A stretch of 24,542 bases of DNA. It comes from an uncultured Collinsella sp. Its GTDB lineage: Bacteria; Actinomycetota; Coriobacteriia; Coriobacteriales; Coriobacteriaceae. The notes under the pieces were generated by a model. It was given only the letters and a program-made list of their open reading frames with translations, ran no database searches and was not told the origin of the DNA. Position 1 is the stretch's first letter; each line of letters opens with the position of its first letter. Location of the stretch: contig UQAU01000029.1 of NCBI GenBank assembly GCA_900539035.1, positions 1 through 24,542 of the forward strand, in the 5' to 3' direction. The translations under genes were made by a program, and so were the position numbers. Positions 1-7,405 of this stretch are shown piece by piece.

Positions 1-92
1 GGGGCGCCAGGCGCCCGGATGCGTCATGCCGAAATGGCGCGAAGCACGCGGTTGACAAAACTATAGAGACACGTCCCGCAAGTATATACGCT

Positions 93-1232
93 CTAGCAGG
101 CTAAATCGCGCAGAGCCTCAATCGCCGTGTCGACTTCCTCATCCGTGTTGAAATACCCAAACGAGAAGCGAACGACACCCTGGCGCTCGGTCCCCAGCGC
201 GCGGTGCATGAGCGGAGCGCAATGGGCACCGGGGCGCGTCGCAATCCCCCACCCTTGCATGAGCGCGTCCGAAATCTCAGCCGAATCGATATCGCCTGCG
301 TTGAGCGACACGATCGCCGAGCGCGACGGCTGGTCAAAGGCGCCGTAAAGCTTAATCTCCGGGATTTCGCGCACACCAGCGAGGAAGCGCTCTGCAAGCG
401 CTCGCTCGTGTGCCGCGATCGCCTCGACTCCGCCCTGGGCCTCGATAAAGTCGAGACCTGCGGAAAGTCCCGCGATGCCGTGACCGTTGAGCGTGCCCGC
501 CTCAAGGCGCGTGGGCCACTCAAGCGGCTGCAGCGCATCGAAGCTGTGCACGCCCGTGCCGCCCATGGCCCACGGAGCCACGTCAATGCCCTCCGCCACG
601 GCCAGGCCGCCGGTCCCCTGCGGACCCATGAGCCCCTTGTGACCGGTAAAGCACACGACGTCGAGCCCCATAGCCTGCATATCGACATACATCGCGCCGG
701 CAGACTGCGAAGCATCGACGATCAACAGCACGCCGGCCGCATGCGCGATGGCAGCCACGCGCGCAATGTCGACCGCGTTGCCGGTCACATTGGAGGCGTG
801 CGTCACCACCACGGCACGCGTACCGGGCGTAACCAGCCGCTCGAGCTCGTCGTAGTCGAGCGCGCCGTTCGCGTCGCAGCCCGCATGCTCAATGGTCACA
901 CCCTGCTCGGCCGCCAGGCGGTTGAGCGGACGTAGCACCGAGTTGTGCTCGAGCACCGTCGTGACCACGCGGTCGCCGGGGCGCACCACCCCGTTGATGG
1001 CGGTGTTGAGCGCCGCCGTAGAGTTGGGCGTAAAGCACACATGGTCCGCCCTCGGGCAACCCAAAAGGCGCGCGAGCTTGGCACGGCAAGCGTGAATCGT
1101 ACGAGCGGCATCGAGGGCACCCGACGTGGCACCGCGTCCGGCATTGCCGAGCGAACACATCGCCTGCGTCACGGCATCGATGACCGTCTGCGGCTTGTGC
1201 ATGGTCGTCGCCGCGTTATCCAGGTAGATCAT
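93..1232 (-). CDS. Cysteine desulfurase family PLP enzyme of the selenium cassette
   Basis: A 379-residue class V aminotransferase-fold enzyme that should take sulfur (or selenium) from cysteine/selenocysteine as an enzyme-bound persulfide. Seen: N-terminal YLDNAATT, His96 in LEHNSV, Asp173 in VDASQSAG, PLP lysine Lys199 in FTGHKG, and catalytic Cys338 in RPGAHCAP. Length is normal for the short, group II-like family. The start at 1232 is preferred over an in-frame ATG at 1247 because GGGAGGT lies 7 bases upstream of it, and the ATG overlaps the stop of the DUF3343 gene as ATGA, implying translational coupling. From family knowledge, this type (the EF2568-like group) occurs beside selD, yedF and DUF3343, where it is thought to serve selenium rather than general Fe-S assembly. 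The selenium role is inference; the enzyme class is secure. No scaffold gene (sufU/iscU) is adjacent. Confidence 0.93.
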   Translation of the reverse strand: MIYLDNAATTMHKPQTVIDAVTQAMCSLGNAGRGATSGALDAARTIHACRAKLARLLGCPRADHVCFTPNSTAALNTAINGVVRPGDRVVTTVLEHNSVLRPLNRLAAEQGVTIEHAGCDANGALDYDELERLVTPGTRAVVVTHASNVTGNAVDIARVAAIAHAAGVLLIVDASQSAGAMYVDMQAMGLDVVCFTGHKGLMGPQGTGGLAVAEGIDVAPWAMGGTGVHSFDALQPLEWPTRLEAGTLNGHGIAGLSAGLDFIEAQGGVEAIAAHERALAERFLAGVREIPEIKLYGAFDQPSRSAIVSLNAGDIDSAEISDALMQGWGIATRPGAHCAPLMHRALGTERQGVVRFSFGYFNTDEEVDTAIEALRDLAC

Positions 1233-1480
1233 CGCACGACCTCCCACATATCGATCACGGTAAAGCCCTCGGTGGGAACGCCTGCCGCGGCAAGCTCGCC
1301 GCGTAGCAGCTCCTCATCTGCAGGCAGGGCTTTCCACGCCAGACCGCAGCCAGCGGCGACCTCCCCGGGCACGGGAATCGTTCGCCCGGGAAGGCCGCGC
1401 TCGATGCACAGGGCCTCGCAGCCCATGGCGGCCGCCGTGGTGGGAAACGTGATGACAAGCGCCGGGCGCTTCTCCCTCAT
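1229..1480 (-). CDS. DUF3343 putative Se/S carrier-like protein
   Basis: An 83-residue protein resembling the DUF3343 family, small proteins annotated as putative selenium/sulfur carriers. It has an N-terminal hydrophobic beta strand (ALVITFPTTAAAM) and one notable cysteine, Cys45 in the AGCGLAWK motif that is typical of the family; Cys21 and Cys25 also occur. The ATG at 1480 is chosen because GGAG lies 5 bases upstream; a TTG start six codons earlier would overlap the ribosome binding site. The gene lies 19 bases after yedF and overlaps the cysteine desulfurase by 4 bases, so it is very likely made together with it. A role in passing Se or S from the desulfurase towards SelD or another acceptor is inferred from context, since no member function is certain to me. 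Confidence 0.85.
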   Translation of the reverse strand: MREKRPALVITFPTTAAAMGCEALCIERGLPGRTIPVPGEVAAGCGLAWKALPADEELLRGELAAAGVPTEGFTVIDMWEVVR

Positions 1481-1499
1481 GGCAACTCCAACCAATACG

Positions 1500-2126
1500 C
1501 TACGGGCGCACCACGCGCACGGCCTGCTCCATCTTCTCCACGATCACGTACATGTTGGTGACCTCGCCCACCGCAAGCTGGTCTTTAATGCCATAGTGGT
1601 CGAGGCAGGTACCGCAGGTGAGAATCTCGACACCCTGCTCGGCCAGGCCCTTCAGGTCATCGAGCACCGGCGAGCCCTCGACGGTGAGCTTGGCACCGCC
1701 GTTGTAGAACAGCATGGTCGCGGGCAGCTCCTCCTGCTGCGTCACGGCAAAGATAAACGCCTTCATGAGCTTGTGGCCCAACTCGTCGTCGCCACGGCCC
1801 ATGCAATCGGTGTAGACGGAAATGACGAGTTTGCCCTTGCCGGCGCTGGCGTCGCAAAAAGCAGCACCGTCCTGCTCGGGGTCCGCAACGGCCACGGCAC
1901 CGGCGGTCACGACAGTCACGTGCCACTCGGCGTCCGAGATTTTCTCGACCGAGGCCGTGCAGCCCTTCTCCTGCGCCATCTTGGAGATGTTCTTGACGGC
2001 GGTCTCGTTATCGACCGAGGTCACCACGGCACCCTCGCCATCAAGCTGTTTGAGTGCCTTAAGCGTCTTGACGACGGGCAGCGGGCAGGCATCGCCCATG
2101 GCATTGACTTCAATTTTGGTAGGCAT
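1500..2126 (-). CDS. yedF: YedF-type sulfurtransferase-like selenium metabolism protein
   Basis: A 208-residue two-domain protein. Residues 1-75 form a TusA/SirA-like domain with the hallmark GDACPLPVVK (Cys14 is the expected persulfide/perselenide-carrying residue). Residues 98-208 form a DsrE/F-like domain with LTCGTCLDHYGI (Cys171, Cys174). This TusA-plus-DsrE fusion is the form found next to selD in many anaerobes and named selenium metabolism protein YedF. The start at 2126 is supported by AAGGAA 7-8 bases upstream and by alignment to the family start; the frame stays open further upstream, but that part overlaps selD and has no family similarity. It follows selD by 61 bases. Likely role (inference): carrying reactive selenium or sulfur between the desulfurase and SelD. 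The ribosome binding site lies in a small potential hairpin. Confidence 0.92.
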   Translation of the reverse strand: MPTKIEVNAMGDACPLPVVKTLKALKQLDGEGAVVTSVDNETAVKNISKMAQEKGCTASVEKISDAEWHVTVVTAGAVAVADPEQDGAAFCDASAGKGKLVISVYTDCMGRGDDELGHKLMKAFIFAVTQQEELPATMLFYNGGAKLTVEGSPVLDDLKGLAEQGVEILTCGTCLDHYGIKDQLAVGEVTNMYVIVEKMEQAVRVVRP

Positions 2127-2146
2127 AGCAAATTCCTTTCGAAAGA

Positions 2147-2164
2147 ACCGTTCTAGAGAACGGT
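2147..2164 (-). promoter_or_regulatory. Intercistronic hairpin between selD and yedF
   Basis: A perfect 7-bp inverted repeat (ACCGTTC, 4-base loop, GAACGGT) in the 61-base gap. It is followed directly on the minus strand by TTCTTTCGAAAGGAA, in which TTCTTT can pair with the AAAGGAA ribosome binding site of yedF. The two stems could moderate yedF translation or mark an mRNA processing point. There is no T-run directly after the stem, so it is not called a terminator. Confidence 0.4.
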
Positions 2165-2187
2165 AAACAATTACATAAACGTGCGGG

Positions 2188-3237
2188 CTAGCGAACAACG
2201 CGGACGGCAGGACCGCCCGGCACCGCCTCGTACACGCGCCCGACAACGGCGGCGATACGTCCTTCGGCATCCAGGCGGCGCGCAAGCTCATCCACATCGG
2301 CAGCAGGTGCCGCGATAAGCAGGCCACCAGACGTCTGTGGATCGTACAGCGCGTCGAGCATACCCGGCTCCAGGTCCTCGTCGGCAGCCACGCGCGGGCC
2401 AAAGAAGTCCTGGTTGCGATAGGAGCCCGCGGGGATAATGCCCAGACGCGCCATGTCGAGCACCTGATCAAAGAGCGGCACCGCCCCAGACGCAAGCTCA
2501 ATCTGCGCGCCCGAACCCTCGGCCATCTCGCATACGTGCCCGATCAGGCCAAAGCCCGTAATGTCGGTACAGCCGTGAAGCTCGAGTCCCTCGGCCAGAC
2601 GAATCGGGGCCTCGTTGAGGGTGCGCATCGAGTCAAACATGGCTGCGGCCTCGTCCTGCTCGATAAGATCGCCCTTAATGGCCGTGGTGATGATGCCCGA
2701 GCCGATCGCCTTGGTCAGCAGCAGAACATCGCCCACGCGTGCGCCGCTGTTGGCGAGCATGCGGTCGAGCGCGACAAAGCCGCTCACGGACAGGCCGTAC
2801 TTGGGCTCGTCGTCGTTGATGGTATGGCCGCCCGCGATGGAGCAACCCGCCTCGACGCACTTGTCGGCGCCGCCCGCCAGAATCTGACCGGCAACCTCGA
2901 TGCCCAGACAACTGGGTATGCAGAGCAGGTTCATGGCATGGCTCGGCCGCCCGCCCATGGCGTAGATGTCCGACAGCGAGTTGGCCGCGGCGATCTGGCC
3001 AAACAGGAACGGGTCGTCGACCATCGGCGGGAAGAAGTCGATGGACTGCACGAGGCCAAGGTTCTCCCCTACGCGGAAGACGCTCGCATCGTCGGAGGTA
3101 TCGAACCCCACGAGCAGGTTGTCGTTATGCACATTGGGCAAGTCGCCCAGGACCTGGGCGAGGGCTCCGGGAGCCAACTTAGCGGCTCAACCGCTCGCGG
3201 CCGTCATGGACGTGAGCCTCATGGTGTCCTTAGCCAT
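2188..3237 (-). CDS. selD: Selenophosphate synthetase with selenocysteine at residue 17 (in-frame TGA)
   Basis: ATP-dependent enzyme making selenophosphate from selenide, the Se donor for selenocysteine and selenouridine. Reading through one TGA (3187-3189) gives 349 residues. The N-terminus reads MRLTSMTAASG, then Sec17, then AAKLAPGALAQVL. E. coli SelD has catalytic Cys17 and Lys20; here TGA is codon 17 and Lys is codon 20, so the match is exact. The rest is typical: ANSLSDIYAMGGRP, AGGHTI, TGFGLIGH and DPQTSGGLL. The start at 3237 has AAGGGGG 5-6 bases upstream and overlaps the glycosyltransferase stop by 8 bases. A conventional call would start at the TTG at 3177 and lose the catalytic residue and Lys20. 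Sec-containing SelD is a known variant; its presence implies a working Sec-decoding system elsewhere in the genome. A sequencing error or pseudogene is unlikely because the stop falls precisely on the catalytic codon. Confidence 0.95.
3145..3189 (-). promoter_or_regulatory. Selenocysteine TGA codon and candidate bacterial SECIS hairpins in selD
   Basis: The Sec codon TGA is at 3189-3187. Bacterial SECIS elements lie just downstream of the UGA inside the coding sequence. Two stems are visible on the minus strand: GGCTC/GAGCC with a 3-base loop at 3175-3163 (beginning 12 bases after the TGA), and GCCCAG-GTC-CTGGGC, a perfect 6-bp stem, at 3159-3145 (beginning 28 bases after). The second presents an AGGTCC apex resembling the AGGUCU apex of the E. 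coli fdhF element but is further from the TGA. Which stem SelB uses, if either, cannot be decided by eye. Confidence 0.5.
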
Positions 3238-4447
3238 ACGAACCCCCTTCCAACAAATCAACGACTTTAAGTATACGCCCCAGGCACGCTTCCCAAGAGA
3301 CCGCCGACGGCTCGAACGTCGAAGGCGGATCCGCAAGCGCCTGCGCGATAGCATCTGCCAGTGCGCGCTCAAACAACGGAAGGTCGGCCGCCTCGGGCGT
3401 GTCGACATCCGTCATACGCGGCGGCGCCACCCACGTCCCGGGAGCGCCGGGAAGCATCGCCTCCATCCAGGGACGAACGCCGGGCAAATCGGTCGCCACA
3501 ACTTTGCAGCCGCACGCGAGGGCCTCGATCGTCACGAGCGGCAGACCCTCGTAAAACGAAGGCAGCACAAAGACGTCGGAACTGCGGTAGGCACGCACGA
3601 GTTCATCGCTATCCAGGCGCCCCGCCAGCGTCACCGGCACATCCGAGGCCGCGGCCAGGCGCTCGATACGCGCGTACTCGGCATCGTCCCCGCGGCCGCC
3701 CACAAGTACCAAGCCAGATGGGCGGACGTCATCGTCAATCGGCAATGACACGGCTCGAACCAGCGACTCGACGCCTTTTTTAAAGCAAATCTTGCCCACG
3801 TACACAAGCGATCCCGGCTGCCTCGCCACGCTTGCATCGCGGCAGAAGACGCGATGGTCGTAGCCCGTCCCAATCACGTGGATGCGATCGGCATCGACGC
3901 CGCACACCAGGCCAATCTGCTCAGCCTGCTCAGCATGGAGCGCAAAAACGGCATCGAGCCGACGAACCGCACGTACGATGCGATCGCGCTCGAGCGCATG
4001 CGAACGCAGCTGGCGCAGGTCGGTCGAATGGCACACGGCAACAACCGGCACGCCCCGGACGCACTCGCGCGCCAATGCGGTCACCAGATACAGGTGATGG
4101 CAGAGCACCAGATCGGGCCGAAACTCAGCCACCGCCCGATCGATTGCAGCAGCAAATGCCCGCTCAAATGCCTTGAGCATCGAAGGCGTCAGGTCACGAT
4201 AGCGTGTAGAGGGATAGGGCATGACATCGGACATACCGCAGATGGGAAACGGCAGCTCGGGCGACTCGAACGGTACGGCAAACACGGCAGCACGCCGGTC
4301 CAGCTCGCCTTGGGTATCACCCGGTGCCGCGCCGCAAAGCACGGCGGCGCGATGCCCCGTCTCGATCTGCTCGCGCACGAGCGCGGCAAGGTAGGTGCCG
4401 CTGCCGGTGCTATCTGGTTTTTGTGCCGAGATATTGAGGATGCGCAT
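3230..4447 (-). CDS. GT4-like glycosyltransferase coupled to selD
   Basis: A 405-residue GT-B fold glycosyltransferase resembling family GT4. Seen: N-terminal MRILNISAQ strand and glycine-rich loop DSTGSGTYL (12-20); donor-domain start SLVYVGKICFKKG (213-225); LAGRL; and the EX7E motif Glu300-GLPLVTI-Glu308 followed by ACGCKVVATD, the usual nucleotide-sugar-binding region. No signal peptide or membrane segment, so cytoplasmic. ATG at 4447 with AAGGGA about 9 bases upstream; it starts 12 bases after the activase stop and its last codons overlap the selD start by 8 bases. Donor and acceptor cannot be read from sequence. Context puts it inside a selenium cassette, which recalls the SenB/SenC pairing (selenosugar synthase with a SelD homologue) of selenoneine pathways, but I see nothing that proves membership of that family. 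An ordinary cell-envelope or thiol-sugar glycosyltransferase is equally possible. Confidence 0.9.
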   Translation of the reverse strand: MRILNISAQKPDSTGSGTYLAALVREQIETGHRAAVLCGAAPGDTQGELDRRAAVFAVPFESPELPFPICGMSDVMPYPSTRYRDLTPSMLKAFERAFAAAIDRAVAEFRPDLVLCHHLYLVTALARECVRGVPVVAVCHSTDLRQLRSHALERDRIVRAVRRLDAVFALHAEQAEQIGLVCGVDADRIHVIGTGYDHRVFCRDASVARQPGSLVYVGKICFKKGVESLVRAVSLPIDDDVRPSGLVLVGGRGDDAEYARIERLAAASDVPVTLAGRLDSDELVRAYRSSDVFVLPSFYEGLPLVTIEALACGCKVVATDLPGVRPWMEAMLPGAPGTWVAPPRMTDVDTPEAADLPLFERALADAIAQALADPPSTFEPSAVSWEACLGRILKVVDLLEGGSYG

Positions 4448-4459
4448 CGACAGGGTCCC

Positions 4460-5224
4460 TTAAACCAGCGCCCGCGCGCGGACGGCAGCACCGATGGCAC
4501 CGGCAAAGCGCGCCTGAGGCGAGGTGGTCACGGGTGCGCCCAAAAGTTCGCCCAGCCGCTCCACCACATAGGCGTTTTCGCAGAGGCCGCCCGTCAGGTA
4601 GTACGGGGCGCCCGCCGCCTGCCCGGCCATAGTGGCCACGCGCGACACGACGCTCTCGATCACCCCGCGGGCGATGTTCTCGCGCGGCTCACCGCGACCG
4701 ATCAGGCTGATAACCTCGCTTTCGGCAAACACCGTGCACATGCTGCTGATCTTGGTGGGCTCGCCGAAACGCGCCAGGTCGGCCATCTGCTGCTGGGAAA
4801 TGCCCAGGCGGTCGGCCATGATCTCCAAAAAGCGCCCCGTGCCGGCGGCGCACTTGTCGTTCATGGCAAACTTGGCCACGCGGCCACTTTTAAGCTGAAT
4901 GACCTTGGTGTCCTGACCGCCCACGTCGATCACGGTGCCGTGGTCGCCAAACAGGCGCACGGCACCGGTGCCGTGGCAGGTAATCTCGGTCACGACCTTG
5001 TGCGCATAGGGCACGGCGACACGGCCGTAGCCAGTCGCGATCACGCGCACGTCGTCGGCTGTCACGTCATAGCCAGCCGCGGCAAGCTCGCCGCGCAAGC
5101 GCTCGGCCGCATCGACCGACGAGAACCCGGTTGGCTGCACGCACGTCCACGCCACCGAACCCTCCTCATCGACCACAGCGGCCTTAGCCGCCGTAGACCC
5201 GATATCGATCCCGATCCCTATCAT
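4460..5224 (-). CDS. ATP-dependent activase of 2-hydroxyacyl-CoA dehydratase/double-cubane proteins
   Basis: A 254-residue ASKHA-fold ATPase of the HgdC/BcrA/BadF family that uses ATP hydrolysis to push single low-potential electrons into a partner iron-sulfur protein. Seen: phosphate-1 loop GIDIGSTAAK (5-14), phosphate-2 loop IDVGGQDTKVI (99-109), and the two cysteines that hold a [4Fe-4S] cluster at the dimer interface, Cys125 in NDKCAAGTGRFLE and Cys163 in SSMCTVFAESEV; C-terminal adenosine region TGGLCENAYV. Length is standard. ATG at 5224 with GGGAGAG upstream. It follows DCCP1 after a 155-base gap filled largely by a long imperfect palindrome, and is the only activase in the window, so it probably serves both double-cubane proteins. 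Family assignment is firm; pairing is inference. Confidence 0.95.
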   Translation of the reverse strand: MIGIGIDIGSTAAKAAVVDEEGSVAWTCVQPTGFSSVDAAERLRGELAAAGYDVTADDVRVIATGYGRVAVPYAHKVVTEITCHGTGAVRLFGDHGTVIDVGGQDTKVIQLKSGRVAKFAMNDKCAAGTGRFLEIMADRLGISQQQMADLARFGEPTKISSMCTVFAESEVISLIGRGEPRENIARGVIESVVSRVATMAGQAAGAPYYLTGGLCENAYVVERLGELLGAPVTTSPQARFAGAIGAAVRARALV

Positions 5225-5276
5225 GGCTCTCTCCCAATCTAAACATCAAAGGTAGCGGCGCGTCCAGGCGCCTTAG

Positions 5277-5385
5277 CTCTAGGTTTCTCAGGTGCCGGAG
5301 ATTGCCCCGAAAGAGGAGCGCAGCGTACTTTGGGTACGCAAGCGACGGTTTGAGGGGCAAGATCCGGTGCCTGAGAAAGCTAGAG
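5277..5385. repeat. 109-base imperfect palindrome between DCCP1 and activase
   Basis: Outer arms 5277-5308 and 5354-5385 are 32 bases each and complementary apart from about six positions (shared blocks CTCTAG, TTTCTCAGG, CCGG, TTGCCCC). Inside sits a second stem, GCGTAC/GTACGC around a 5-base loop (5323-5339), extended by CGC/GCG. The right arm begins inside the last codons of DCCP1, so the stem covers its stop codon. There is no clear T-run after it on the minus strand, so it is more likely a REP-like dispersed palindrome or an mRNA-stabilising/processing element than a simple terminator. It could lower activase expression relative to DCCP1. Confidence 0.75.
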
Positions 5386-6543
5386 GGTTTCGATGAAGGC
5401 GGCGATGCGCGTCTCGATCTGGCCCATGTCGCCGTTGCTGTAATCGGTCTCGATCTTCATATACGGAATACCCGCACCCTCGACGGCCTCCTGCATGCGC
5501 GCACTCTCCACGTTAAAGGTGTGGCAGGCCTGTAGCACGCTCTCCACAACGCCATCGACGTGGTACTTCTCGCACATGGCCAGCGTGTTTTCCATACGGC
5601 CGTCGTTGGGCGTCATGACCGAGCAGTTAATGTCGAGGTAGCGGTCGGCGATGGCGCGCAGGATGTCGGGAGCCTCCGGATCAATCATCATGGCCGCCGT
5701 GCGCTCGCCCGAGCAGTCATCCATGCACACGACCACGCCGCCGTTGGACTCGATGGTGCGACCGATCTTGTTGATCACGCCGCCCACCGGGCAACCGGTG
5801 ATCAGAATGCGCTTGGCATCCGCCGCGACCGGGCGCTCGCCCGCGTCGTAGGCCTCACGCAGCTTGGCAACCTTTTGCTCCAGCTGCTGCGTATAGGCCT
5901 CGATATCAAAGCTAAACGTACCGGCAAACATGGTGCTCATCAGGTCGACGCCGCTCATGGCCGCCGGCTGGTTGGCCTGCAGCGCAAACATCTCGAGCTG
6001 GGCCGCACGCAAACGGTTGCGACGACGGGCGGCAGCGCGCAGGTCGTCATCGGTAATCGTGATGCCGTAGAAGTTCTCGAGCTCCTCCTTAAGCAGACGG
6101 CACTCCTCGTACCAGCCTTCACGCTCGTAGGCGCGATCGCGACCCTGCGGAAGATGCAGAATGTGCGTGCGCTTGAGCTCGTTGAGTAGCTCGTACATCT
6201 TCTTCTTGCCGTCGCAGGTGGTCTCGCCGATGATCATGTCGCTAAAGTACGTAAACGGGCACTTTTGCGAATAGGCAAAACCGTAGGTCGACTTGATGAG
6301 CGGACACAGATTTGCCGGCAGCACCTTCTCGGCCTCGGGAATCACCTCATCGGACGTGCCGCACAGGGCCACACTTGCAGCGCCCGCGGCATCGATAATC
6401 TCGAGCGGCGTATAGCTGCACAAAAAGCCGACCAGGCGATTACCCGCCTGCTTATAATCCTTGACGCGAATAAACGCCGCCTTGCGCTGCTCGTTGAACT
6501 CCTCAAATGTGCGCGGCAACGGCTGTTCCTCGATATCGGCCAT
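5380..6543 (-). CDS. Double-cubane cluster protein, 2-hydroxyacyl-CoA dehydratase family (DCCP1)
   Basis: A 387-residue member of the HgdB/FldC/BcrC superfamily, most like the single-subunit double-cubane cluster proteins that carry an [8Fe-9S] centre and reduce small or difficult substrates with ATP-driven electrons. Cysteines in conserved settings: Cys42 (FLCSYTPLEIID), Cys61 (ALCGTSDE), Cys80 (NLCPLIKS), Cys95 (QKCPF), Cys110 (TTCDGKKK), Cys251 (ITGCPVGG), Cys277 (DDCSGER) and Cys307 (INCSVMTPN). ATG at 6543 is chosen for GAGGGGAA about 7 bases upstream and family alignment; the open frame extends further without a better start. It follows the importer ATPase by 76 bases and precedes the activase. 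Substrate unknown: no CoA-transferase or second dehydratase subunit is adjacent, which argues against ordinary amino-acid fermentation. Confidence 0.93.
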   Translation of the reverse strand: MADIEEQPLPRTFEEFNEQRKAAFIRVKDYKQAGNRLVGFLCSYTPLEIIDAAGAASVALCGTSDEVIPEAEKVLPANLCPLIKSTYGFAYSQKCPFTYFSDMIIGETTCDGKKKMYELLNELKRTHILHLPQGRDRAYEREGWYEECRLLKEELENFYGITITDDDLRAAARRRNRLRAAQLEMFALQANQPAAMSGVDLMSTMFAGTFSFDIEAYTQQLEQKVAKLREAYDAGERPVAADAKRILITGCPVGGVINKIGRTIESNGGVVVCMDDCSGERTAAMMIDPEAPDILRAIADRYLDINCSVMTPNDGRMENTLAMCEKYHVDGVVESVLQACHTFNVESARMQEAVEGAGIPYMKIETDYSNGDMGQIETRIAAFIETL

Positions 6544-6619
6544 AGTAGTTCCCCTCTCTTGCACCGATATACCGACAATTAAACAACGAACCCACGCCAT
6601 ACCCAAAAGGAAGCATCCT

Positions 6620-7405
6620 CTAGGGAATGGCGTCGATAAGCTCCTGCGTATACGGATCGCTCGGGCGCGCGATCACGTCCTCGGCCGCGCCTTCCTCGAC
6701 AAGACGACCGTGGTAGAGCACGCCAATCCGGTCGGACATATGCCGAACCACACGCATATCATGCGTGATAAACAGCAGCGCCACGCCCGTCGTGCGCTGC
6801 AGGTCGCGAAGCAAGTTGAGCACTTGGGCCTGAACGGACACGTCAAGCGCCGAGACCGGCTCGTCGCATACCACAAGGCGCGGCTCGCAAATAAGCGCCC
6901 GTGCCAGATTGAGTCGCTGACGCTGTCCCCCCGAAAGGTCATGCGGATAGCGGTCATAATGCTCTGCCAGAAGACCGACCGAGGCCAGGGCCGAGAGCGC
7001 GCGCTCATGGCGCTCATCCGCATCGCGCACGCCGGCGATAATCAGCGGCTCCTCCAAAATGCGGCCAACACGGTTGCGCGGGTCAAAAGCCGTAGAGCTA
7101 TCCTGGAATACCAGCTGGATCTCGCGGCGAAACGGCTTGCGTTCGCGCTCCGACATCGTGGCGAGGTCGTGCCCGCGATAGACAATCGAGCCGGAATCCG
7201 CACGCTCGAGACCACAGATCAGACGTCCAGTCGTCGACTTGCCCGATCCGGATTCGCCAACCAGGCCATAGACCTCGCCCGGCGCGATCTCAAACGACAG
7301 ATCGTCCACGGCGGTAAAGGCCTGACGCTTAAAACCTGAGCCAGGCATGGGATACGTTTTAGTCAGATGTGAGACCCTAAGCAGGGCTTCGCTATCAACA
7401 GCCAT
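6620..7405 (-). CDS. Peptide/nickel-type ABC importer ATPase (second ATPase)
   Basis: A 261-residue ABC ATPase of the OppF/DppF/NikE type. Seen: Walker A GESGSGKS (50-57), Q-loop VFQDSS, signature LSGGQRQ (157-163), Walker B LVVCDEP (177-183), H-loop ITHD. It ends soon after the DPYTQELI segment and lacks the cysteine-containing oligopeptide_HPY tail that its partner has, so it is shorter than typical OppF. The ATG at 7405 overlaps the end of the first ATPase gene by 11 bases, with AAGGGGAG upstream. It forms a heterodimer with the 7395-8390 product under the two permeases (inference from family). Substrate not readable from the ATPase. Confidence 0.93.
   Translation of the reverse strand: MAVDSEALLRVSHLTKTYPMPGSGFKRQAFTAVDDLSFEIAPGEVYGLVGESGSGKSTTGRLICGLERADSGSIVYRGHDLATMSERERKPFRREIQLVFQDSSTAFDPRNRVGRILEEPLIIAGVRDADERHERALSALASVGLLAEHYDRYPHDLSGGQRQRLNLARALICEPRLVVCDEPVSALDVSVQAQVLNLLRDLQRTTGVALLFITHDMRVVRHMSDRIGVLYHGRLVEEGAAEDVIARPSDPYTQELIDAIP

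Noticed and set aside
945..2156. Long plus-strand open frame of 403 codons
   Set aside because: It runs antisense to the desulfurase, DUF3343 and yedF genes; residues are Arg/His-rich with no family motifs, the usual shadow of GC-rich coding DNA.
2188..3177. SelD starting at the TTG at 3177
   Set aside because: It removes the catalytic position and Lys20; an ATG with a good ribosome binding site upstream gives full SelD homology through a TGA at codon 17.
93..3237. Orphan-SelD organism (Se used only as a labile cofactor)
   Set aside because: SelD itself needs Sec insertion, so a Sec-decoding system must exist; the carrier genes may still serve a labile cofactor as well.
3187..3408. Separate small protein ending at the TGA at 3187
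   Set aside because: Its end is the first 16 codons of selD and the rest is an alternative frame of the glycosyltransferase gene.
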